From Candidatus Hydrogenedentota bacterium (GTDB lineage: Bacteria; Hydrogenedentota; Hydrogenedentia; Hydrogenedentales; SLHB01): a stretch of 6,947 nt of DNA. The notes under the pieces are model-generated. The model saw nothing but the letters and a program-made list of their open reading frames with translations, ran no database searches and was not told the origin of the DNA. Both the position numbers and the translations under genes were made by a program. The DNA is taken from contig JAFGTL010000143.1 in NCBI GenBank assembly GCA_016934125.1, positions 1 to 6,947 of the forward strand, given 5' to 3'. Of this stretch, positions 1 through 6,426 are shown piece by piece; position 1 is the stretch's first letter, and each line of letters begins with the position of its first letter.

Positions 1-2
1 CC

Positions 3-2396
3 ATGGCACTGTCGCACGACGGTTCCGCGGCCGTGGCGTTCTCCGTGGAGCCGGGCACGTGGCGATTGGACTTCGCGACGGGGGTGGCCACGGGGCCGCT
101 CTGGGCGCGTCCGGAGGGGCGGATCGTCGTTGGGGGGCGGCAAGGCGGGCGCGGGCCGGCGGGGGTGTTCGCGTGGGATCCGGATTCGGGCGAGGATTTG
201 TTCGTGTTGCCCGGTGCGCACGACGCGCCGGCCCAGGGCCGGCTGGACGTGTGGGCGTGTCGCAAGGCGGACGGGGGCGTCGCGCTCGCCCGAGCGCCGG
301 CGTCGTGGCTTCTGCCGGGCGTGCCGGTGGCCACGACGATGCTACCGGGGGGGACGTGCGCGGCGGTGCTCTGCGCGCGGAACCAGGACGGTGTGGCCGT
401 GCTTCACGTGCGGGACGTGGTGACGGGGCAGGTGCTCGTTGATGCGGAGGCGCCGGCGGATTTCGCCGGTACGGGGGCGGGGACGCGGCCCGAGGGGGTG
501 GCGGTGTGCGGCGCGACGAACCACTTGCTGGTGCTTACGTCGGGTTACGCGCGTGGCCATCCCGAAGGAACGGCGGCGTCCTGGCTGCACGTCCTCGATC
601 TGGATCGATTCGAGCCTGTCGGCGGCCCTGTCGAGATCGCGGGGGTTCCGCAGGATGCGGCGACGCCGGTGCAGGCGAGCCGCTCCGTGGGCACGTGCTT
701 CGTGGCCACGCGCACGCCGAGTGCGGGTTTCGCCTTTGTCACGTGCGTGCATCTGTCGTCGGCGGGAGCTACGAAGGCCGCCGAGTCGGCCTTTTCCGGC
801 GTGACGCGGCCAGTCGTGATGGCCCTCGAACCCAACGGGCCGGCCGTGGCGGTGGGGGTTGAGCGCCGCATCGAGATCTGGCCGGACGGCCACACCGTGG
901 GCTCCGTGCAGGGATACGCGGGGCCTGTGCGCGCGGTGGTGTGGACGGATGGCGCGTTGTGTCTGGGCGAGGGGGGGCGCGTGCACCGTGTGGATCCGGT
1001 TTCCGGGCGCAGCTTGGCCACGGTTCAACTCCAGACAGGCAGCGTGACAGGGATAGCGGCCATACCGGCTGCGCCGGCGCGGGACGGCGACTCGGACGAG
1101 GACGGGATCGCGGATTCGGTTGATCCGGAGCCGGGGGATCCGTCGCCGGCCCTGGCGGCGCCGGCGGTCGTGTCGTTCCAGGGGAAGGCGGCGGGCCGGC
1201 AGCTGCGGGCGGTGCAGATCGATCCGCCCTATGGGGAGGGGGCACAGTGGCGGCTTGAATACGATGCTTCGGAGATGCCGTGGCTGCGGGTGCATCCGGT
1301 GCGGGGCACGGTGCCGGGTTGGTTTCTCATGGGCGTGGATCCCGCCCTGTACGGGACGCCCGAGCACATGGTTCAGGGGCATTTGGCGTTGCACGCGACG
1401 GGCGTGGATCCGGCTGTGGCCGCGGCGGGCAGCCCGGCGGTCATCCGCGTGCAGGTGGTGCCGGAGCCCGGCAGCGTGCAACGGGTGCTGTGGATCCTGG
1501 AACGGGAGGCGGATGGTGCAGCGGCCCCGGGGCCGGCTGAAGGGGTTCGAGGCACGGATGACGCGTTTCGGTTGCGGGGACTGGCCGAGATGCTGGCCGC
1601 GCCGCCGTATCACTTCAGTCACAGGACGGCGTCGGGCGCCTTTGACGCGTCGCTGTCTTCGTACACGCTTGTGATCCTGCGCGCGGAGGCGGCCGCCCAC
1701 GGGGCGGTGACGCGGGCGGCGCTGCTGGACTACGTCGCGGAGGGCGGGGCGCTGCTGGTTCTGGGCGGGCACGTGACGCCCGGGACGGGGCGAGCCCTCA
1801 CGCGCTGGCTGGCGCCGGCGGGGCTGCATCTCAACACGGCCATGGCCGTAGACGGCATTTTCCCGTGCGATCGGGCGCACCGCCTGACGCGCCATTGGGA
1901 GCGTTTCCGCGTGACGGACGGCTGTGCCGTCGGAGTCGAGGATCCGGCTGAGATCCTGGTGCCGGCGGCGTTGGGCGATGATCAGGCGGCGCTCGCGTGC
2001 GCCGCATACGGCTCCGGGCGGATTGTCGTGCTGGCCGGGCCGACGCCGCTCGAGACGACGGCCGTGAAGGGCGAAGTGTGCCGGCGGTTCGCCGCGGATC
2101 TCGTCGGGTGGCTGCTGCGGGCCGGAAAGGACATCGACGACGTGGACGGCGACGGCCTGCCGGACGGGATGGAGGATCGGGATCGCGACGGGGTCGTGGA
2201 TCCGGGGGAGACGGATCGACTCCGCGCCGACAGCGACGGCGACGGGATCCCGGACGGAAAAGAGGATGCCAACCGGAATGGCACGGTGGATGAGGCGGAG
2301 ACGAACCCGCTGAACGCGGACTCGGACGGGGACGGCATCTTCGACGGGGCGGACGTGAGCCCCGTGCCCGCGGCGGAGGGCGCCGCCGCGGGCTAG
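3..2396 (+). CDS. Secreted multidomain protein, 5'-partial: beta-propeller-like, BACON-like, GATase1-like, C-terminal Ca-binding repeats
   Basis: I do not recognise a named gene. The frame is open from the left edge and its first ATG (position 3) has no visible ribosome site or signal peptide. It opens in what looks like propeller sequence, so the true N-terminus probably lies outside the window. Of the 797 visible residues, about 1-355 resemble irregular WD/quinoprotein-type blades (for example LHVRDVVTGQVL at 134-145). A lone aspartate-rich calcium loop is at 363-371. Residues about 385-487 resemble a BACON/Ig-like module (PWLRVHPVRGTVP, 426-438). Residues about 491-708 resemble a class-I glutamine-amidotransferase-like alpha/beta domain (LLDYVAEGGALLVLGG, 574-589) of the kind found in putative secreted planctomycete proteins; I see no convincing catalytic Cys-His-Glu set. 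Three calcium-binding repeats follow at 713-787. The domain set suggests an extracellular scaffold or binding role, not a defined enzyme. It is separated from the downstream operon by a hairpin and a promoter-like gap, so co-transcription is doubtful. Confidence 0.8.
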   Translation: MALSHDGSAAVAFSVEPGTWRLDFATGVATGPLWARPEGRIVVGGRQGGRGPAGVFAWDPDSGEDLFVLPGAHDAPAQGRLDVWACRKADGGVALARAPASWLLPGVPVATTMLPGGTCAAVLCARNQDGVAVLHVRDVVTGQVLVDAEAPADFAGTGAGTRPEGVAVCGATNHLLVLTSGYARGHPEGTAASWLHVLDLDRFEPVGGPVEIAGVPQDAATPVQASRSVGTCFVATRTPSAGFAFVTCVHLSSAGATKAAESAFSGVTRPVVMALEPNGPAVAVGVERRIEIWPDGHTVGSVQGYAGPVRAVVWTDGALCLGEGGRVHRVDPVSGRSLATVQLQTGSVTGIAAIPAAPARDGDSDEDGIADSVDPEPGDPSPALAAPAVVSFQGKAAGRQLRAVQIDPPYGEGAQWRLEYDASEMPWLRVHPVRGTVPGWFLMGVDPALYGTPEHMVQGHLALHATGVDPAVAAAGSPAVIRVQVVPEPGSVQRVLWILEREADGAAAPGPAEGVRGTDDAFRLRGLAEMLAAPPYHFSHRTASGAFDASLSSYTLVILRAEAAAHGAVTRAALLDYVAEGGALLVLGGHVTPGTGRALTRWLAPAGLHLNTAMAVDGIFPCDRAHRLTRHWERFRVTDGCAVGVEDPAEILVPAALGDDQAALACAAYGSGRIVVLAGPTPLETTAVKGEVCRRFAADLVGWLLRAGKDIDDVDGDGLPDGMEDRDRDGVVDPGETDRLRADSDGDGIPDGKEDANRNGTVDEAETNPLNADSDGDGIFDGADVSPVPAAEGAAAG
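2136..2363 (+). repeat. Three-unit 90-nt repeat encoding thrombospondin-type-3/EF-like calcium loops
   Basis: The DxDGDGxxDG core recurs at residues 713, 743 and 773 of the upstream protein, starting at bases 2139, 2229 and 2319. The period is exactly 90 nt (30 residues). Units 1 and 2 also share a second loop of the form ED..R.G.VD..ET, so each full unit carries two acidic calcium-type loops; unit 3 ends after the first loop. Such arrays are common in extracellular bacterial proteins, where they act as rigid calcium-stabilised linkers or surface spacers. A degenerate fourth core lies far upstream at bases 1089-1115. Synonymous differences between the units show that the duplication is not recent. 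Confidence 0.85.
2366..2393 (+). terminator. Perfect 11-bp GC hairpin abutting the stop codon (terminator-like)
   Basis: GCCCGCGGCGG (2366-2376) and its exact reverse complement (2383-2393) flank a 6-nt loop, and the right arm touches the TAG stop at 2394-2396. The stem is all G-C pairs and should be very stable. There is no U-tract directly after it; the nearest T-run is at 2421-2424. It could therefore be a non-canonical terminator, a 3'-end stabiliser, or a by-product of the Ala/Pro/Gly-rich C-terminus that it encodes. Confidence 0.45.
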
Positions 2397-2428
2397 GCGC
2401 TGAGGGCGGCGCACCGCAAGTTTTCGAT

Positions 2429-2456
2429 TTGAATTCGCGTGTTTCTCAGGTACTAT
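2429..2456 (+). promoter_or_regulatory. Candidate sigma70-type promoter for the three-gene operon
   Basis: TTGAAT (2429-2434) and TACTAT (2451-2456) each match the -35 and -10 consensus at four of six positions, with a 16-bp spacer. They lie in a markedly AT-richer patch (2421-2460) within an otherwise very GC-rich window. The expected start would be near 2463, giving a leader of about 50 nt before the ATG at 2515. The rest of the 2397-2514 gap shows no gene, and I saw no convincing operator or riboswitch. Confidence 0.4.
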
Positions 2457-2503
2457 GTAGGCCCAATCCAACCTGATAACGCAATCCGACACGACACCGA
2501 GAC

Positions 2504-2508
2504 GGAGG
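2504..2508 (+). promoter_or_regulatory. Shine-Dalgarno that fixes the start of the first oxidoreductase
   Basis: GGAGG at 2504-2508 lies 6 nt before ATG 2515. A TTG two codons earlier (2509) directly abuts the GGAGG and leaves no spacing, so ATG 2515 is the better start. Confidence 0.7.
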
Positions 2509-2514
2509 TTGATC

Positions 2515-3894
2515 ATGGACAAGAAGAGCGATGTGAGCCGGCGCGATTTCATCAGGGGCGCGGCCAAGGGGGCGGCGGGCGTCGCGGCGGCCACTTCGGC
2601 CGCAAGAACGGCGCAGGCGAGCGCCTACAAGTCGATCCTCCCGCACACGTGTATCGGGGCGAACGAGATGATCCGGACGGGCCACATCGGCACGGGCATC
2701 ATGGGCCGGGGCAACCTTCGGTTCGTACTCGAACGGGACGACATGCTCCCGATCGCCGTGTGCGATATCTACGCGAAGCACAAGATGCAGGCCGCGTCCA
2801 TGGCGGGGGCCAAGAATGAGCAAGTCACCGCTCACCACCATTACGAGGAGGTCATCGAGAACAAGGACGTGGACGCGGTGGTGATCTCGACGTCGGATCA
2901 TTGGCACGCGTTGCCCGCGATTCAGGCCTGCGACGCCGGTAAGGCGGTGTACTGCGAGAAGCCGATGACGACGACGATCGAGGAAGCGCGGCACGTGCTG
3001 GATGCGGCGAAGCGGAACAACACGATCTTCCAGGGCGGCACGCTGCAGCGGAGCGGCAACGTGCTCCAGGAGGGGGTGCAGTTGATCCGGGAAGGCTACC
3101 TGGGCGACGTGTTCCGGGTGGAAACGTGGTATCACGACGACAGCCTGCCGCCCGGGTTGGGCACGCCGCCCGACGAGGATCCGCCGGAAGGCTGCGACTG
3201 GGAACTGCACCAGGGCTGGGTGGAACGGGTGCCGTTCAACAAGAACCGCTGGTTGTACAGTTTCCGGTTTTTCTTCGATTACGCGGGCGGGCGCCTGACG
3301 GATTGGGGCGTGCACCTGGTTGACATCGCCATGTGGGCGCTGGGTGAGGACAAGAAGCCGAAGTCGGTGGCGACGCAGGGCGGGAAATACGTAATCCGCG
3401 ATAACCGCACGGTGCCCGACACCTTCGATGCGTTGTGGGAGTTCGACGGCTACACGATCAGCTTCTCGCACCGCGCGTGCAACGCCTACCCGGAGGCGAA
3501 GGGCAGCAGCCACGGCATGGTGTTCCACGGCTGGAAGGCCACCATGGTGATGAGCCGGGCCGGCTACCAGGTGTTTCCGCAGGAGCGAAAGAAAAAGAGC
3601 GGCGAAACCGTGGCGGTTTGCGAGGCGAAAGAGGCGCGCCAGACGGAAGATCTGTATCGGGCGCACTGGGCCAATTTCGCGGAATCGATTCGGCAGGGGA
3701 CGCAGCCGGTGAGCCACGCCGAAGCCCTGTTCAACAGCACGGTAACCTGCCATATGGCCACCTGCGCGCACATCGCGGGGGACAAGCTGGCCTGGGATCC
3801 GGCGGCGGAACGGTTCGTGGGCGACAGCGAGGCCGCGAAGAAGGCCAATGCCTGGGCATACCGCCCGTATCAGAACGGATACAAGCTGATTTAA
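2515..3894 (+). CDS. Tat-exported Gfo/Idh/MocA-family NAD(P)-dependent oxidoreductase
   Basis: The protein has 459 residues, the usual length for exported members. It begins with a twin-arginine signal (SRRDFI, residues 8-13), an Ala-rich stretch, and a likely cleavage site after AQA at 33-35. A Rossmann fold follows: GTGIMG (59-64, GxGxxG), the acidic D84 at the end of the second strand, SDHWHA (127-132), and the family EKP motif (148-150). The C-terminal domain carries the GGRLTDWGVH block (258-267), with the canonical D263 and H267, and it ends in the aromatic tail typical of this subgroup. Family members oxidise or reduce sugars with NAD(P). Tat export implies folding and cofactor loading in the cytoplasm, then action in the periplasm, as for Zymomonas glucose-fructose oxidoreductase. 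It is the first gene of the operon, 15 bp before the DUF1080 gene, so a 3-keto-sugar-forming role is plausible but inferred. The substrate is unknown. Confidence 0.93.
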   Translation: MDKKSDVSRRDFIRGAAKGAAGVAAATSAARTAQASAYKSILPHTCIGANEMIRTGHIGTGIMGRGNLRFVLERDDMLPIAVCDIYAKHKMQAASMAGAKNEQVTAHHHYEEVIENKDVDAVVISTSDHWHALPAIQACDAGKAVYCEKPMTTTIEEARHVLDAAKRNNTIFQGGTLQRSGNVLQEGVQLIREGYLGDVFRVETWYHDDSLPPGLGTPPDEDPPEGCDWELHQGWVERVPFNKNRWLYSFRFFFDYAGGRLTDWGVHLVDIAMWALGEDKKPKSVATQGGKYVIRDNRTVPDTFDALWEFDGYTISFSHRACNAYPEAKGSSHGMVFHGWKATMVMSRAGYQVFPQERKKKSGETVAVCEAKEARQTEDLYRAHWANFAESIRQGTQPVSHAEALFNSTVTCHMATCAHIAGDKLAWDPAAERFVGDSEAAKKANAWAYRPYQNGYKLI

Positions 3895-3909
3895 CGGAAG
3901 GAGCTCGTC

Positions 3910-5145
3910 ATGAAGTGGAAGCTGCTGCTGGTTGCGTTGTTGGTGCTGGCGCCGCTATCGGCTGCCGAGGATCCGCCCGGGCCGGACTGGGTGCCGAGGC
4001 TGCTGTCGGCCGAGGAAGCCGCGGAGGGGTTCTATCCGCTCTTCAACGGTACCGATCTGGACGGCTGGTGGATTCGGGGAAGCAACCAGAAGGCGTTTGC
4101 GGCGGCGGACGGCATGCTCATGATCACCGGGGAAGGCGGCGGCGACTGGATCTTCACGGATCGCGAGTATGAGAATTTCGTGCTCCGCTACGAGTACAAG
4201 CTTCCGCCGGAAGGCGGGAACTCGGGGGTGGGCATCCGCGCGACGAAGGAAGGAAACCCGGCGTTCAGCGGGATGGAGATCCAGGTGCTTACGCCCGGCT
4301 GGGAAACGGAGTGGCAGCGGGCCGGCGCCCTGTACTCGACGGTGCCGCCGGCCGTGCAGGCCGATAACCCGGCCGGCGAATGGAACGCCGTCGAAGTCCT
4401 GTGCGACGGGCCGCGCATCCGCACGATCATGAATGGACAGCAGCTCTACGACGTGAAGACGACGGACTACACGGAGCAGAAAGACTGGCAGAAGCCCCTC
4501 ACCGATCGGGCCAAGCGGGGCCATATCGCCATCCAGGATCACGGGGGCGGGAACATCGCCTTCCGCAACATCCGGATCAAGCCGCTGCCGGGCGGCGAGG
4601 GCTGGGAGCGGCTGTTTAACGGTACGGACTTGACGGGCTGGAAGGTGGTCGGCGATGCAACGTGGACGGTGCTCGACGACGGCATCCTTCAGGTGGACGG
4701 CGCGGGCATGACGGGCCGGAGCGAACTGCGATCGCTGCATGCGTTCGACAACTTCGAGCTGAGCCTCTTTGTGCGGCCGCACAAGAAGGAAGGCGGCGGC
4801 GGGGCCAACAGCGGCGTGTTCTTCCGGGGCTCGGGCGATGCGCCGTGGCCGCGCACCTACGAGGCGCAGGTGGACAACCACGATCCGCGCCAGTTCACCG
4901 GGGCCATCTGGGATCAGGTGCCGGCGAGCGAGCTGCGCGCTATGGATGACTGCTGGCTCCACATGCACATCGTCGCAAACGGGGCGCATATCCAGGTGGC
5001 CATCAACGGCAAGAACGTCGTCGACTACCAGAGCGAGCGGCACGGGCAGTTTCCGAGCGGCTGGTTCTCGCTCCAGGGGCACGATCCGAAGTCGATCGTC
5101 GACTTCCGCGATATCGAGTTGAAGCGGATTCCGGCAGAGAAGTAA
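3910..5145 (+). CDS. Secreted tandem DUF1080 (3-keto-disaccharide hydrolase family) protein
   Basis: The protein has 411 residues, and AAGGAG (3898-3903) lies 6 nt before the ATG. It has a Sec signal peptide (MKWK, then a Leu/Val-rich core), with cleavage likely after A19 and no lipobox cysteine. Two DUF1080/LamG-like jelly-roll domains follow, at about 41-225 and 232-408. Each opens with LFNGTDLxGW (44-53 and 235-244) and has an NSGV segment (104-107, 300-303), a middle acidic strand (GMEIQV 121-126; YEAQVDNHD 317-325), a late Gly/His turn (QDHG 209-212; QGHD 389-392), and a closing F-R-[ND]-I strand. DUF1080 (PF06439) members cleave or eliminate 3-keto-glycosides; usually one domain is present, so this is a fused duplication. 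GEWN (156-159) is present only in domain 1. The gene lies between two exported oxidoreductase genes, which fits a redox-assisted glycoside cleavage pathway. Which half is catalytic is unknown; one may bind substrate only. Confidence 0.9.
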   Translation: MKWKLLLVALLVLAPLSAAEDPPGPDWVPRLLSAEEAAEGFYPLFNGTDLDGWWIRGSNQKAFAAADGMLMITGEGGGDWIFTDREYENFVLRYEYKLPPEGGNSGVGIRATKEGNPAFSGMEIQVLTPGWETEWQRAGALYSTVPPAVQADNPAGEWNAVEVLCDGPRIRTIMNGQQLYDVKTTDYTEQKDWQKPLTDRAKRGHIAIQDHGGGNIAFRNIRIKPLPGGEGWERLFNGTDLTGWKVVGDATWTVLDDGILQVDGAGMTGRSELRSLHAFDNFELSLFVRPHKKEGGGGANSGVFFRGSGDAPWPRTYEAQVDNHDPRQFTGAIWDQVPASELRAMDDCWLHMHIVANGAHIQVAINGKNVVDYQSERHGQFPSGWFSLQGHDPKSIVDFRDIELKRIPAEK

Positions 5146-5150
5146 GGAGG
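5143..5150 (+). promoter_or_regulatory. Strong Shine-Dalgarno overlapping the upstream stop codon
   Basis: TAAGGAGG comprises the stop codon of the DUF1080 gene (5143-5145) plus five further bases. It sits 4 nt before the ATG at 5155. It is a near-perfect anti-16S match and suggests translational coupling between the second and third operon genes. Confidence 0.75.
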
Positions 5151-5154
5151 CCTC

Positions 5155-6396
5155 ATGAGCGACGGCGTCCTGTCCCGGCGCCGGTTCCTGGGCGTATCGG
5201 CCGCATCGCTGGCGGCGGCGGGATCGGCCCGCGCTGCGTCGGACGCGGTGCGCGTCGGGGTGATCGGGTGCGGCGCGCGGGGCTTCGCGCTGATGCAGGC
5301 GATGCGCGGCTGTGCGGGTGTCCGTGTGGCGGCGGCCTGCGATGTGTACGCGCCGCGGCGGCGCCGGGCACGGGCCGCGTTCGGCGTGGAGACGCCCCGG
5401 CATTGGCAGGATCTGGTTGCGCGTAATGGCCTCGATGCGGTTGTGATCGCGACGCCGGATCACTGGCACGCGACGATGGCCGTGGGGGCCATGGAGGCCG
5501 GGAAGGACGTCTACTGCGAGCGGCCGATGGCGCTGACGGTGCGGGAGGCGAACGCGTTCCGGGATTGTGCCCTCCGGACGGGGCGGGTGGTGCAGATCGG
5601 CGCACAGCAAACCGTGCAACCGCAGTGGCAGGTGGCGCGGGAGCTCGTGGACGCGGGCGCCATCGGGCAGGTGTTGTGGAGTCAGGGCAGCTATCGTCGA
5701 GACACGGGCACCGGGGGATGGAACCGGCCCATCGAGGCGGGCGTTTCGCCCGATTCGCTGGACTGGGAGGGGTTTCTGGGGCCGGCGCCGCGCCGGCCGT
5801 TCAGCCCGGAGCGCTTCTTCCGCTGGCGGAAATACTGGGATTACTCGGGCGGGCTCGCCGCAGATCTGCATTACGGGAATCTGGCGCCCCTCGTGATCGC
5901 TGTCGGGGCGGGCCATCCGGAGCGGGTGTCGGCGGCGGGGGGCGTGTACGTGCAGGATGGCCGGGAGGCGCCCGACACGTTCGTGATGACGGCCGAGTAC
6001 GCGGCCGGACACACGATTGTGCTGGCATCCTCGGCCGCGAACCAGGTGGACTTGCCGGCGGTGATCCGGGGGCGCGAGGCGACGATCTACCTGGAAGGAT
6101 CGCGCGTCCGAGTCGTGGCGGATGGCGCGTGCGGCGAGGGGGCGGCGGGGCGGCTTGATGGCTACGCCGTTCCGGCCGGGCCTCGGCGTGGCGGCCGCGA
6201 TGACACGGCGCGTCACGTGGCCGACTGGCTGGACTGTATCCGGCGGCGTGCGAAATGCGTGTGCAACGAGGAAGTCGGATACCGGGCCATGGTGGCCGTC
6301 GGAATGGCCATCGACGCGTTCCGGCAGGGCAAGACGCTGTACTTCGACGCGGGCACGCGGCGGGTGATGGCGAGCCCGTCACGGGTGTGTGCCTGA
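5155..6396 (+). CDS. Tat-exported Gfo/Idh/MocA-family protein with altered active-site motifs
   Basis: The protein has 413 residues. A twin-arginine signal (SRRRFLG, residues 7-13) is followed by an Ala-rich core and a likely cleavage site after ARA at 25-27. The Rossmann part is normal: GCGARG (38-43), D63, and TPDHWHA (100-106). Two hallmark sites differ. The usual EKP is ERP (122-124, Arg123 encoded by CGG at 5521). After WDYSGG (228-233) the usual DxxxH becomes DLHYG (237-241), with Gly at 241 (GGG at 5875) and a His two places earlier. The RFFRWRKYWDYSGG block places it in a different subgroup from the first oxidoreductase. It is the third gene of the operon, 9 bp after the DUF1080 gene and probably translationally coupled to it. 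It could be a specialised oxidoreductase, a reductase of keto-products, or a non-catalytic partner. Family membership is sure; activity is not. Confidence 0.92.
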   Translation: MSDGVLSRRRFLGVSAASLAAAGSARAASDAVRVGVIGCGARGFALMQAMRGCAGVRVAAACDVYAPRRRRARAAFGVETPRHWQDLVARNGLDAVVIATPDHWHATMAVGAMEAGKDVYCERPMALTVREANAFRDCALRTGRVVQIGAQQTVQPQWQVARELVDAGAIGQVLWSQGSYRRDTGTGGWNRPIEAGVSPDSLDWEGFLGPAPRRPFSPERFFRWRKYWDYSGGLAADLHYGNLAPLVIAVGAGHPERVSAAGGVYVQDGREAPDTFVMTAEYAAGHTIVLASSAANQVDLPAVIRGREATIYLEGSRVRVVADGACGEGAAGRLDGYAVPAGPRRGGRDDTARHVADWLDCIRRRAKCVCNEEVGYRAMVAVGMAIDAFRQGKTLYFDAGTRRVMASPSRVCA

Positions 6397-6404
6397 TTCT
6401 ACCC

Positions 6405-6426
6405 CGGCTCCGTTCCTTCCGAGCCG
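6405..6426. terminator. Palindrome in the convergent gap, possible bidirectional terminator
   Basis: CGGCTC (6405-6410) pairs perfectly with GAGCCG (6421-6426) across a 10-nt loop. The structure fills most of the 30-bp space between the stop at 6394-6396 and the minus-strand stop at 6427-6429. No T-run follows on either strand, so intrinsic termination would be weak. Placement between two converging genes is the main support. Confidence 0.4.

Noticed and set aside
2136..2363. Dockerin module (cellulosome) at the C-terminus of the first gene
   Set aside because: Dockerins have two repeats of about 22 residues with conserved recognition positions. Here the period is 30 residues with DxDGDGxxDG cores, which fits thrombospondin-type-3-like repeats better.
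2464..2487. CAATCC direct repeat as an operator or iteron
   Set aside because: Two 6-bp copies 18 bp apart are too short to support a feature; I mention them only as a weak hint.
2509..2514. TTG start two codons before the ATG of the first oxidoreductase
   Set aside because: It directly abuts the GGAGG and leaves no spacing. ATG at 2515 has a 6-nt spacing and gives a standard Tat N-terminus.
342..2594. 750-codon open frame on the minus strand opposite the first gene
   Set aside because: It is Arg/His/Pro-rich low-complexity translation, antisense to a gene with clear domain motifs, as expected from GC-rich third positions. It has no recognisable family.
2446..3771. 441-codon minus-strand open frame opposite the first oxidoreductase
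   Set aside because: The plus strand there encodes an intact Gfo/Idh/MocA protein with all its motifs. The antisense translation has no recognisable domain.
3955..6216. 753-codon open frame on the minus strand opposite the operon
   Set aside because: It spans the antisense of two recognisable genes and their junction, has biased composition and has no motifs. It is a GC-driven shadow.
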